64,000 nucleotides of DNA from contig AP025046.1 in the NCBI GenBank assembly GCA_036186865.1, positions 32,878,970 to 32,942,969 of the forward strand, written 5' to 3'. The notes beneath the pieces were generated by a model. The model had not been told where the DNA came from. It did not search any database and saw only the letters and a program-made list of their open reading frames with translations. Source of the DNA: Eustoma russellianum. Taxonomy: Eukaryota; Streptophyta; Magnoliopsida; Gentianales; Gentianaceae. The stretch's first letter is position 1. Every line of letters starts with the position of its first letter. Of the stretch, positions 24,384-35,057 are shown in pieces. The translations under genes were made by a program, and so were the position numbers.

Positions 24384-25467
24384 GAAGAACACTCCAAGGG
24401 GCGGCCACTTATGAGTAAAAAAGAGAGAAATAATGCAAACAAGGCTAAGAACAGAACTCTCATTCTCTCAAGATCAAGAAACTCTACTACTTTCTTCTTC
24501 TCTTTCTCTTTCTTTCTTCTTCTTCTCTCAATCCTATTGTTCATATATTCAAATATTGTATAGGCTTTGATTATACGACCCACACTCATACATTGTTGTA
24601 AAAGGTATATCAAGGTGTGATCAAACCTTCATTCGATTGGTGGTGGTGTTTGTGATCGGTTTGTTTGGTTGTAATGGTTGTAAAAGGGTTGAGTTGGTGT
24701 ATAAATCCAGTAACCCTTCTGTTAAGGCGTTTTTGGTGTTTAGTGATAACCTAGGAAGGTGTCCTCGAAGACTGGAGTATGTTGTTTTAACCGAACCAAT
24801 ATAAAATTCTTTGTGTTCTTACTTTTAGCACTTTACTTTCAGTTTTCAGCATTTTTCATCAATTTCGTCGCGACAGAAAAAAATAGTAAACTTTTTGAAA
24901 AAATTATAAAACTTTCCAGAAACATAGCCATATATCCTAGATTTCATTTGGCACAATTTCAACTCATTTCGATAAGTATAAGTCAGTCAAATGTGAATAG
25001 TTATGAGACTAGTGCAATCTGTTTTTCAGATTTGCAAAGGTTGAGAACATCGACATAGTTGACTTACATTACAAAGGAATTTTCAAAAACTGTTTCAACT
25101 CATTATATAAATATCTTGGGGGTCTTGTCATTAAATTTTCAGACCATTTAGAGTCTTCAATTAATCTGAATAAATTTTTCAATCTAGGGCACGGTTTCTG
25201 GCAGATTCGCGCAATCTGACCAAGAACGTATTTTCAAGGGGCTAGGAGTGGAGTTTTATTTTGAAATTTTTATGAGATACTTCTGAGAGTGCATTCACAC
25301 CAAATTTCATAATTTTTGGAGGTCTATAACTAGGTCGTTTAATTATTTCAAATCAGCATCTGAAAACAGAAATCATTTTCAAAAGTGAGGGTTTTGGTTA
25401 ATAAGTTTTAAAAAACAAAATTTTTCGCACCCACTATTCAACCCACACTCTTCTAGTGGTGATATAC
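24384..25467 (+). repeat. LTR of copia element H, segment 2
   Basis: Continues H after element A and is colinear with SIRE LTR bases 3058-4120. Shared phrases include 'aaaggtatatcaaggtgtgatcaa', 'gttaaggcg', 'aaggtgtcctcgaagactggagta', 'taaccgaaccaatataaaattctt' and 'cccactattcaaccc...cttctagtggtg'. It stops at 25467, where solo LTR C begins; bases 25463-25467 (tatac) are C's TSD. Frames 24759-25058 and 24215-24613 lie inside this repeat and are not considered genes. Confidence 0.88.
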
Positions 25468-28400
25468 TGTAGCGCCCCGCACTCGGCCTACCCGCGCACC
25501 GTACTTCGCTACGGAGAATACCAGGGTCAATGCATAACATGTCGCAGTCCATAATAAAATTCATGGACTTCCATGCCCTCATCTTAACAGGTAAGCAAAA
25601 CTTAGGCAGAATCAAAAATTTTAAACAAAACATTCCAAATATCCGACATAAAGTTTACAACCATGTCCACAAAATAAAGGAAAATCCAAAAATAATGTCC
25701 CAGCATAAGTCCACCAAAACATAAACCCATCATAATAGAAATCCTTAAGCTGCCATCCACTCGCACGTCTATGGATATGGAACTCTAGGCTCATCGTCAA
25801 TCCATTCTACAATGTTTCCTGCAGGCTTTGGGGGAAAAATAAGAGGGTGAGTGACAAAGTCACCAGCAAGTACACCATAAACAATCAAGAATTAAATGGA
25901 AAGTATACACAAGAACCAAATCCTAATAATTTGGATTCCTAACATACCTGACCTTCAATCCATTAGCCACAAAGGAAATAAGATCATAACTTAAGTGACG
26001 AAAGATAATAAGATCATAACTTAGAGGACAGAAAGTAATAAGATCATAACCTAAGTAACAGTAGATCTGGCATTCTACTAGCAATTAGATGCAATGTGTA
26101 TGAATATGCAAATGTGATGCAACATGATAAGATGAGAACTAATTCGATCATTCTTTTTTTCAAAACATAATCGTCAAAAAACAAGGATAGAGAGCGTTCA
26201 GATCTATTCTCTCTGGATCTGAGGCGGTCATACCAGTCCCTTCAGATCTATTATTTCCAGATCTAAACATACAATCAAGCATCATCATGAGGCTATTATC
26301 TCCGGACCTAAACGGTCATAAATCATCATCCTCAGGTCTATTATCTCTGAGCCTGGATGGTCATAAATCATCATCCTCAGGTCTATTATCTCTGAGCCTG
26401 GACGGTCATACTCATCATCAGATCAATTAACCCCGGATTTGGAGCGGGTTGTGCTGGCTAGGAAATTTATGGTACCAAGAGGAATCTTCCTTTCGAAACT
26501 GAAATCTTTTCTTTAAAAGAGTTTTTCTTAAATTTATTTAGCATAAAATCAGTCTCATAAATTGTATGAACATGGACAATGCAATGCATGATATGCAACG
26601 TGAAATTCATGATTAAATACATCATAGAACACATATACGGACTTGTTCCTTAAGCTGAAAAATAGTCCAGCATTAATGCCTGTTCATACGGCCTCAAACT
26701 TACCAATTCAGAGCCTATTTTCAGAACTTATGCCACACACATGCATACTGGAATCTTAGTTACATGCCACAAAATTTCCGTGATATTTCAAGGTGTTTAA
26801 GACCTTCAAAACCTTAAATTGCTGTAAAGGGGTACTGCTGAACCCAGCAGCACAGTACCTGCCCTACCTTAGTTCAATGGGCCATAAAATCGTATCTAAT
26901 TAAGACTATCACCTGGAAAACATAGCCAACATACTAAGGTACAATACTCAGCTGCCCAAACATCACATACAAGTCCAAATAAACAAGATCAAGGCCTCAC
27001 AATACACGCCGTCATACTGCCCTGTTTCCAGTTTTGCACCGTGACATTTACCTCAGTTGTTACCCCTTAAAAACAGTAATTTCAAGCTAATTCTTTACAT
27101 GGACGTGTTCATCTATGTCTTAGGTAAATACCACAAAAATTTCAAGGTAATCCAATATGCTTAAGAGGGTCATTTAATTATCCGTCTCAGTCTAGGTACC
27201 TGCAGAAACTGCAGTGACCTATTCTTACTAAATATTTCATTAAGGTCAAACTACAAGTCCTTTTTCAGAAATTCCACTTCATAGATTTACTACACATACA
27301 AAGCTACCATTACACCAAAATTAGGCTCATTGGGACACTCCTAAGATTCATTTTAAGGCCAAATAAATCGCTACTCAAAACTATCCAGTTCCAATAATTC
27401 CTGCACTTCATCCCTTTTTATTATTCAAACATTTCCCAACTAACTTCATTCCCTAAAATATCTTGCTAACCACCGCATATTTTAACATGCTCATTTCAAG
27501 TCTCATAATACTTTTTAAGCTACAAATGACCCACGCCAACAGCCTTGCAATTTACACATAGAGCACGCCACCTTTCATACATTTTACACCTCATAAAGTT
27601 TATTCTTAGCAAAACTAATTCACCTTTCAAATAATCACCAAAAACAGCCCGTTTTTGTGGATAGTAGATCTCATATCATATTCAAGTTTGAGCACATAAC
27701 ATATCCATATAGTAAATCATTCAATCATGCCAACACTTTTCTTTATAACAACTAAGTTCTCATGCTTTGTACTTAAAATCTTCAAATAAGATTCATAACT
27801 TAGAAATGGCTAGTCATTCAAGCATACACTTCACAAATAAGTCAAGATTTTCTAGAGTATACTTGCCTCTTTGAGCTTAAACCTTTCCCTAGCTTGAGCC
27901 TTGGTTGAAATGGAGTAAAGTTCTCTCCAACTTCTCCATATAGCACACGGTTTTGGAGAGGAAATGAAAATAGATATTAGCTACCATTTAAATGTATGAA
28001 ATAGCTAGATTGAGGCTAGATTGTCTTACCAAAATAGAGTTCAAATGGGGATTGAAAGAGATCCAACCCACCAAGATGCTAGCACCACCTAGTAACTTGA
28101 AGAATCTTCACCTAGTGACCATTTGAAGGTCACGGTTTTGTAAGGGGAAATAAGCAAAATGTGATCCTTACAATTTAAAGAAAGTTAAATCCACTTTAGA
28201 AGTTAGGATGTAACTCACCTAGATGGAACTTAGAGCTTAAAGATGAAGGTGATCTTGAGACTACCTTAGCCAAGCTTGCCATTGGAGAGGATTGGGGAGT
28301 GGCCTATGTGTACAAGGAGTCCTTAGCGATTTGCTTGGGGTAAACTCTTTAGAGTATTGCGAGTTGCGGGATGGAAGGAAGCTTCTAGGACCAACTTGAA

Positions 28401-29297
28401 GATTTCATGTAGTACCAAGAAGAAGGTACCCGACGGTTTACATAAAGGAGGAGGGGGAGAGACCTTTCATTTGCATGGAACACCATCATGAGGTTTATTT
28501 AGTGTCTTGCATCCTTTACTTCTTGAGTTACTTTTGAGGAAGGGTTAAGAAAAAGTAACTAGAGCAGTTTGATGAAGGTTCTCATGGCTTAACCATTGTG
28601 TGTAATCCGGCAGTAGCGGGGTTTCTTAGGCTACTTTATTCCTTATTTGCTTTTGAAGGTAGTTAATGAAAAGGTTGATAAAAGTAGTTAGTTGCAATAT
28701 TAAGAGAAAAGTGGTCTCATGGATTTTCCCCTTGTTTGCATCCGGCGGTTCTAAGGAATAAAGGGGGGAAATTCTTCAATCTTGGAACAACATCATAATT
28801 TACTACATGTGTAAGACCTCTTTAGAATTTCTTTAAGAGACAAATAAAGTGATTAGTTGGAGCATTAAGTTAAAAGTGATCTCATGGATTCCTCCATGAT
28901 GTGCATCCGGTGGCCTTAAAGGAAAAGGAGGGAAACTTTTCCTTAAAACCTTTGAAACACATTTAGTAGGCTACTTAATTCCATGTGTAAGCTTTTAGGC
29001 TTACTTTAAGAAGGCTATTAAAAGCTAGTTGGCTTGTAAGAGGAAAGAGTATTCTAGAGTCTCCAAGACCCTTATGGCCGAAATTTCTAAAAAATCTTGG
29101 GAGGATAAAATTGTCATTTCACACGCTTCATAAGACATACTTGGAGTATTATACTATTTCCTATAATATTTACTTTAAGGAAATGTAATTAAAGAAGAAG
29201 TAATAAAACTTAATAAAATGCACTTGGAAGAACTAACATTTTATTAAACCACTTCATACGAGTCTTAAGTACATAACGATTTCTGTTGGGTACAACA
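25468..29297 (-). mobile_element. Solo gypsy LTR C with TSD TATAC
   Basis: A single 3830-bp LTR starting TGTAGCGCCCCGC and ending GGGTACAACA (reverse sense TGTTGTACCC...GGGGCGCTACA), flanked by TATAC at 25463-25467 and 29298-29302. There is no internal region, PBS or second LTR, so it probably arose by recombination between the two LTRs of an element. It is a diverged member of the A/B/D LTR group: it has the hairpin array (26195-26460) and the 'aagatcataactta' phrases (25980-26060) but no 20-bp 'gtaactatagttggc' array. It interrupts copia H only 15 bases before H's LTR end. Confidence 0.93.
26195..26460 (-). repeat. Hairpin array in solo LTR C
   Basis: Consecutive short inverted repeats with loops of the 'ctattMtctc' kind and spacer '(a)cggtcata': TCAGAT/ATCTGA near 26198, TCAGAT/ATCT near 26240, AGG/ACCT near 26290, and two near-identical TCAGG/CCTGG units about 60 bases apart (26333 and 26377). 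Equivalent arrays lie in the other LTRs of the group. Confidence 0.85.
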
Positions 29298-29686
29298 TAT
29301 ACATGTCCTACAAGTGGTATCAAAGCGCAATCACACTCACGACAAGGAACGTGAATAGTTCTGAGTCTAGTGCAATCTGTTTTTCATATTTGCAAAGGTG
29401 GAGAACATCAATGTATTTGGTTTACTTTACGAAAGAATTTTCAAATATTTTTTCAACCCATTATAATACATATCTTGGAGGTCTTGTGATTAACTGTTCA
29501 GACCATTTGGAGTCTCCAATTAATCTGAATAAAAATTTTAAAACAGAGCACGATTTCTGGCAGATTCGCGCAATCTGGCCAAGAACGTATTTTCAAGAGG
29601 TTAGGAGTGGATTTTTATTCTGAAATATTTATGAGATACTTATAACATTGAAGAGTTCATTCACACCAAATTTCATAATTTTTGGA
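29298..29686 (+). repeat. Copia H: LTR end, PBS, then abrupt jump into the 3' LTR
   Basis: 29298-29312 completes H's 5' LTR (ending GTCCTACA). A PBS-like TGGTATCAAAGC follows at 29315-29326, with one mismatch to the iMet PBS. After about 20 more bases ('actcacgacaaggaac', comparable to 4160-4180 in the SIRE element), the sequence switches at about 29345-29350 to mid-LTR sequence matching 24990 onward ('gtgaatagtt'). So almost the whole internal region and the first part of the 3' LTR are deleted. It runs to TTGGA (29682-29686), the TSD of complex B, and resumes at 52218. Confidence 0.85.
29315..29326 (+). promoter_or_regulatory. Primer binding site of copia H
   Basis: TGGTATCAAAGC, an initiator-Met PBS with G to A at position 9, two bases after the LTR end CCTACA at 29312. 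It identifies where H's internal region began. Confidence 0.85.
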
Positions 29687-30327
29687 TGTGGCGCCCCGCA
29701 CCCCGGCCCCGCCGGAGTCGGTGCACCCGCCGTACTTCACTAAGGAGAGTACTAGGCATCGTCTCACACGTATCATGATCCATGGTATAATGCATGGATT
29801 TTCATGCTTACACGCAAATAAGTATGCGAAACCGTGGCAGAATTTAAAACTTTGAATTAAAAACATCCACTAGATCATTCTTTGTTTTACAACCCAAATC
29901 AAAGTATCGAAATTCTCAAAAGTAGATGTCTCCCGTCATAACTACATAATCAGTCATCAGTTATAGTCGTCAAGTCACGTCTCCTAATCTGCCCATCCTT
30001 CGCTGCACTCACGGGTAGGGGCTCTAGGTCCATCCTCAATCCATTCTACCTTGTTCCCTGCAGCCTCTGGGAGGAAAAATAGGGGGCTGAGTGACAAAGT
30101 CACAAGCAAGTACACCATAAACAATCATGCATTAAATGGAAAGTACATACAAGAACCAAACCCCAAAATTCGGTTTAGAACATACCTGACCTTCAATTAA
30201 ACACCCGTAAGAAGTCAACACAACGTATATCCAAGGTCATCGCTTAACAGAGATTGAAACTTAACAGAGATCATCACTTATGAAAGAATGATCACTTAAT
30301 GAAGATCATGACATAGAAAAGGTCATC
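29687..30327 (-). repeat. Complex B LTR1, terminal part (left of the TR-GAG insertion)
   Basis: Starts TGTGGCGCCCCGCACCCC and shares 'ggcagaatttaaaac' and 'cccccaaaattcggtttagaacatacctgacc'-type phrases with the other gypsy LTRs. Unlike LTR2 and LTR3 it keeps the GC-rich terminal block between about 29700 and 29733. It is interrupted at 30328; bases 30323-30327 (tcatc) form the TR-GAG TSD. LTR1 continues at 36370. Confidence 0.92.
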
Positions 30328-30739
30328 TGATGAGCCCACGATGGGGTCAACGCAACATATTTTCATGTATCATTTACTGTCACATGTTAGTTCTGTAAGA
30401 CATGGCATATCCTTGTTAACTCCGCACACACTAGTGCTACTTCTTATGTCTTATAGTCTTAACTAACCCTTAGGACATGTCATATATGTTGTGCATATTG
30501 TGTTTGTTGCTTGGTGTCTTTGAAGATAGGTCAAAGAGAGCTTTAAATTGAAGAAGCATAAACACCAATCGATCCATGTCCCATCTGATCGGATGATATC
30601 ATTGTTCAAACAAAGCTTGAAGATGCAACTAAAACCTGAGTTTTTGTTCAAGCAAGGAGGTGATAAGCAAGTAGCTTACAAGAAAGGAGGTGACAAGCAC
30701 TCATGTCAAATTCAGAATTGTTCCTCACGTTAAAATGGT

Positions 30740-31095
30740 TGAAACAAGCTGCTCATTTCATGAACCAATAGAAAGGAGTCTAGCAAATGTACAAACCAAT
30801 CAAAAACAAGGTAAGAAAAACAAGCAAGCTGCACAAAATTTGATCCAATCAAAACCTAGAAGAAGGACGGCTGGTTGTAGCTAATTCCTTTGAAAATTCA
30901 ACACCAAAGCTGCTACCAATCAAATGCAATTCAAAGCAAGCTGCTCAATGTGTTAACCAATCAAAATTGTGGCTGAAAACTAGCATGGAAGAAACGTTGG
31001 ATTAAGCTTCATTCTTTTGAAAATTCAAAGCCACACTCTCAACCAATCAAAGCCTAAATTCCAAGCAAGCTGCTCCAAGTTTTATCCAATCAAAT
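30740..31095 (+). promoter_or_regulatory. Repeated CCAAT module in the TR-GAG LTR promoter
   Basis: CCAAT at 30765, 30796, 30845, 30916, 30957, 31043 and 31086, mostly as ACCAATCAAA or TCCAATCAAA. Five are preceded by a CAAGCTGCTC-like phrase 10-25 bases upstream, making a composite unit repeated at 40-85 base spacing. The array ends about 165 bases before the TATA box. CCAAT is the established NF-Y recognition core; the partner CAAGCTGCTC is of unknown meaning. The 3' LTR repeats the arrangement (about 35470-35820). Confidence 0.75.
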
Positions 31096-31254
31096 TGATC
31101 AAGAAAAAAAGGCTGGAAACAAACTTGGTTACACGGCAAAACAACCAGCAATTCTTGGAACCGAAAGTTGTTCAAACAAGTTCCAAGCAAGCATGTCATT
31201 TTTAGTCTTGTACATTGTAATTTAAACATTGTACTCTTTGTCATTTTCATTTGT

Positions 31255-31263
31255 TATAAATAG
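31255..31263 (+). promoter_or_regulatory. TATA box, TR-GAG 5' LTR
   Basis: TATAAATAG, preceded by 'catttgt' and followed by GC-richer 'cataggaagctg'. Conserved in the 3' LTR at 35982-35990. It likely marks U3/R, with transcription starting about 30 bases downstream (inference). Confidence 0.75.
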
Positions 31264-31639
31264 CATAGGAAGCTGAATGTACAAAAACAACAATTCAACA
31301 ATTTTTCAAACACATTTCAATCAAGATTTCCCTTGAGGAGTTATCAACATTTCAAGTTGAAGTTAAAACCACTTAACGGTTTCTTCCAAGTTCATAGCCT
31401 AGAACTTGTTAGTATTTGCTTCATCTTTTGGTTTACAGCATATTAGGGTCTCATTGAGGTTTTAGATGTGTTGGAGTGCCAAAGAGGGAGAGGTGTTGGC
31501 ATCAATTGAGCCAAGAACAACGGTTACAGTTCAAGGGGTGTCTTTGTGATGTTCTTTGCCATAGCTTTTGTTCAAATCAGTTTGGAATAGGAGACAAAGT
31601 CCTTGGCAATGTTTTCCAGCCTTCGTTTGGCTCATCAAT

Positions 31640-31651
31640 TGGTATCAGAGC
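31640..31651 (+). promoter_or_regulatory. Primer binding site of the TR-GAG element
   Basis: Exact TGGTATCAGAGC two bases after the LTR end CTCATCA. The next bases (TTTGGTTAG) do not extend the match. Confidence 0.95.
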
Positions 31652-33612
31652 TTTGGTTAGTATTCTACTCATGTTTACATTGCTTAAACTAGCATATGCA
31701 TGATGCTGCCCAAAACCGTTGTTAAACTGTTTTGTTGTTCATTTAGAATCTGTTTGTTTAGGTAGTTAGTTTATGTTTTGAAGTGTTTATTAGATAGTTT
31801 ACAATAGTTTGGTAACTTAGTTTTTAGTAGCAAAAACCGAAACACCACAAAAATAACTTAGACTAGACTTAAGTGTGTTAGAATCTGATTGTGTAGCTCA
31901 AGTTTAGAACCGTGTGTAACCAGCTTGTACTTGTTCAATATGGCCTAGATATTGTTCATTAGTTCCTAATCTAGAAGTTTAAATGGTAGTTTAGATAAGT
32001 CCTTAAAACAGAAAACCTTGAACACAAAAATAGATTAGTTGATAGTTAGTTGTAATCAAGTTGTTAAAATTCTGTTTTCTTTTGTACTTGTGTGCAATCT
32101 GTTTTAAACGTTTTGTTTGCTGCCTTATTTAGCTTGGTTAGACTAGTTTACAACATAGTTAAAAGGTTTAGTTAGTTGTTTAGTTTAGCACAAGCAAATC
32201 CGAAAACTAAGAACAAAAAAGGGTAGTTTTAGTTAGCTATGTATGCTGCCTAGTCTCTAGTTGATACATGTTTGTTGTGTTGAATACATAAACACTTGCA
32301 TCTAGTATCATCTAGCTTAGAAACTGATTGCATCATGTAAACGAAAACCAAAACAAAAACAAGTAGAATAGATAATTTAAAAACAAAAAAAAACAAGTTA
32401 GTTAGTTTGCATCAAAACTGATTTCCATTAGTGTTATAGTAATCAGCCCTTATAAATTGCATCTAGAAACAACTAAGTTGCATTTAGCTATCTTAAGATT
32501 AGTTAGATCATTTGCATCAAAAAACAGAAAAAAAAAACCGAAACAATTTAGTTTAAACTTGATTAAATCTTTGAATGCTATTTGTTTAAACTTGTTGAAT
32601 TTGATTTCACCACCCCCGTTACACCTTAAGTCATTGTTTGGTAGAAAATTGATTGAATCTTTTAATTGAAACATTATTGACTTGAGATTTGTTAAAAGTG
32701 AAGTAAATTTGTAAGAAACAAGATTTGATTTCAAATTTTAACGTTGGCTTTACGTTTATCTTTACTTGGGATTGATTCAATTGTTTAAAGACTTTATTGG
32801 ACTTAAGTTCTTACTTAGGATCACTTTGTCTATATTTATCCCTACACTGTTAAATTGCCGACCCTGTTATCATCTTGTTGTCTTTACACTTCTTCAACTT
32901 GCATTGAACTTTCATCTATATTTGGTTGTTAAATTTGTGAAACAGTTTTCATATCATTAGTGTTCTTCCGTGTTGTTCAAAGAACGTTTCACAAAAGCCA
33001 CACCAAAACTTGTGCAAGTAAAACCAAAGAAAAAGAAGCCGTGAGCAATGTCTCATAAAGGCAAGTGAGCAGTAGACTCACAAAACAGACAAAGCCAATC
33101 CAAAGGAAAATAATTAGGCTTGTTTGAGAAAGAAACTGAGAGAAAAGTCATTTTTAACGTCAAAAAGCAAGAGACAAGACGTATGAGTGATTTGCACAAG
33201 AAGTGAGATATAGCCATCCAAAGTTCACAAAAGGTGAATTGTGCAAAACCAAAAGCAAATACCTACACCAAAAGTGTTTGCTGTTGTAAAAGGTTCCTCG
33301 AACAAACCCTTGTTGAACACTTGTGTGTATGTACTGTCTTTCACTTTATTTACAATTGAATGTGCATTAAATTTTAAAGTAAGTTAAAGGATTGTTTTGT
33401 ACAAACCCTTAGCTTTCTTTGATTCAGCCAAAAACATCACTTGACTTCTATTTTTCTTTGAATCTTAGATAGTCCAAGATTGTTGTTTATTCAATTGTCA
33501 ATTTGAAGTAGAAATTTACGTTTTGTTAAAGTTATAGTTTGATCTTACTTGCTTGTATTCTGACTTATTTATCTCATTGTTTTACCATCTTGGTTGATTG
33601 TTTTGATTAAAC
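31652..33612 (+). other. Long non-coding leader of the TR-GAG element
   Basis: About 2 kb between PBS and the gag-like ATG with no credible frame. It is rich in TTAGTT/TTTAGTTAG phrases and poly-A tracts (31980-32560), then a segment with AAAGCCA/AAACCAAAG phrases (32990-33260). I see no protein homology. Such a leader might hold packaging signals, but nothing in the sequence proves it. Confidence 0.6.
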
Positions 33613-34908
33613 ATGATTCTAAAAACCATTTGGGGAGTTGAATGCCATAGGAGAGACTATCATGAACTGGAAAAACGTATGAACTCCTTTGGTCGTACGA
33701 ATGGTTTATGGGTTGGATATTGGGAATGCAAAACTCCTAGATATCAAACTCTTTCTCAGTGCAATAAAGACGTTAGTGCATATTACAATGAAATGCTTGA
33801 TGATTTGTACTATGCTTATGTTGAAGAACATGAGGAATTAAGCATGATTAGGTTCTTTGCTGGATTAGATAAAGAGATCGCTGATTGCATGTTGTCTGAA
33901 AAATTCTCATCACTTTATGACATGTATAAAAAGGCAAAGATTGTTCAATCAAACCTAATCACATGGCAAGTTAATCAAAACTATGGGTATGAACTGAACT
34001 CTTGTGATTCTGAAAATGACAAACCAAATCCAGTTAAGTTAAGCAATTTGAGTCAGACTATGGATAATATGGAAAATGCATTGCTTCAACTTAGAGACAT
34101 GGTGCAAGTATTGATAGAATCTGAAAAGAACAAAGACTTGCAATCTGACATTTCTGTGAATGATGGTTTGTATGAAATTAGCCCCAACATGCCTGAAACT
34201 GGAACTCCTTTATCTGAATGGCATGTTCAACCTTGTGTACTGTCTGAAGAAGACCCTTCACTTGAATCTGTTGGTGATTTCCAAAGTGTTAGTCGTTTGC
34301 TTATAGATGATCTTAATTGTGATAACACTTTGTCTGAAAATGATTTACATTGTGACATGCATATAAATGAAATCCCTGTGCATGATCTGCATTGTGCTGA
34401 GATGCTTGTTTCTGGGTTACAATCTGAATTACATCTTGTACATTTCATTGATGACATTGATGTAAGTAATTCTGTTGAGAATGACATTGATAAACTAGAT
34501 TCATATGATTTGATGTTAGCTGAACTAGATTGTCTACTTGATGTAGAGCTTGATCATGATGTCATTATTGAAATAGATTCAGCTCCAAATGAACATAAAT
34601 CCTTGGATGAACTAGTTAATGAATTGAATGACATATTTAGTATAGATGAAGATTCTATTTCTGAAATATCTATTTCATCTCATCTTGTTGAATGTCTGCC
34701 TGTTGTCATCTCAAATGATACATCTTGTCTAAATATTGCACATGTTTGTAAGATTTGTACATTTAGTGTGAACATGTTGCAATATGCTTTTTGGATGTTG
34801 TTTTATATGTTAGGATGTATGTGTTCTAAAATTTTTGTTATCATATTGTTAATACATCCTAAACACTTTAGAAAGCGCGTACACACCTTATTCTTCCTTC
34901 AAAGATAA
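33613..34908 (+). CDS. Gag-like protein of the TR-GAG element (431 aa)
   Basis: The only long uninterrupted frame of this element. Residues about 45-120 resemble the C-terminal half of the gypsy retrotransposon gag domain: an aromatic/acidic helix (YYNEMLDDLYYAYVEEHEEL), then RFFAGLDKEIAD, then a YDMYKKAKIVQ helix. These correspond to the VxxYxxEFxxL, RFxxGL and AxxxE segments of that family (family knowledge). Residues about 180-350 are strongly acidic, with repeated DLHC/LHCD-type phrases. A hydrophobic segment rich in Phe, Met, Leu and Ile lies near residues 388-415, with a basic C-terminus. There is no CCHC zinc knuckle and no protease. The ATG is the first in frame; the usual N-terminal gag portion is shortened. 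Presumably it forms or joins particles made by a partner element (inference). Confidence 0.75.
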   Translation: MILKTIWGVECHRRDYHELEKRMNSFGRTNGLWVGYWECKTPRYQTLSQCNKDVSAYYNEMLDDLYYAYVEEHEELSMIRFFAGLDKEIADCMLSEKFSSLYDMYKKAKIVQSNLITWQVNQNYGYELNSCDSENDKPNPVKLSNLSQTMDNMENALLQLRDMVQVLIESEKNKDLQSDISVNDGLYEISPNMPETGTPLSEWHVQPCVLSEEDPSLESVGDFQSVSRLLIDDLNCDNTLSENDLHCDMHINEIPVHDLHCAEMLVSGLQSELHLVHFIDDIDVSNSVENDIDKLDSYDLMLAELDCLLDVELDHDVIIEIDSAPNEHKSLDELVNELNDIFSIDEDSISEISISSHLVECLPVVISNDTSCLNIAHVCKICTFSVNMLQYAFWMLFYMLGCMCSKIFVIILLIHPKHFRKRVHTLFFLQR

Positions 34909-35044
34909 GGATACACCAAGGTATTTCACCTTCACCATTTGTATCATGTTCCTATTTGGTTTTGGTGTAGTTGAGCATACGTGTACATCCTAAACCCCTT
35001 TCCTTTATTCTATCCATGTTGAGATTCAAGGACGAATCATTTTC

Positions 35045-35057
35045 AAGAGGGAGGGAA
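35045..35057 (+). promoter_or_regulatory. Polypurine tract of the TR-GAG element
   Basis: AAGAGGGAGGGAA directly before the 3' LTR start TGATGAGCCC at 35058, the expected position for plus-strand priming. Confidence 0.88.

Larger units (their letters stand above)
30328..31637 (+). repeat. 5' LTR of the TR-GAG element
   Basis: LTR of 1310 bp whose first 8 bases TGATGAGC approximately mirror the last (GCTCATCA), giving a strong terminal inverted repeat. The U3 region holds seven CCAAT boxes (30765-31090) and a TATA box at 31255-31263. The small frames here (30548-30733, 31017-31205 and others) recur in the 3' LTR and are treated as chance. Confidence 0.95.

Noticed and set aside
24215..24613. 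132-codon minus-strand frame and its plus-strand partner at 24294-24563
   Set aside because: They span the boundary between gypsy element A and copia H, so they are chimeric by insertion, and the Arg/Lys-Glu stretch is the complement of a pyrimidine-rich LTR block.
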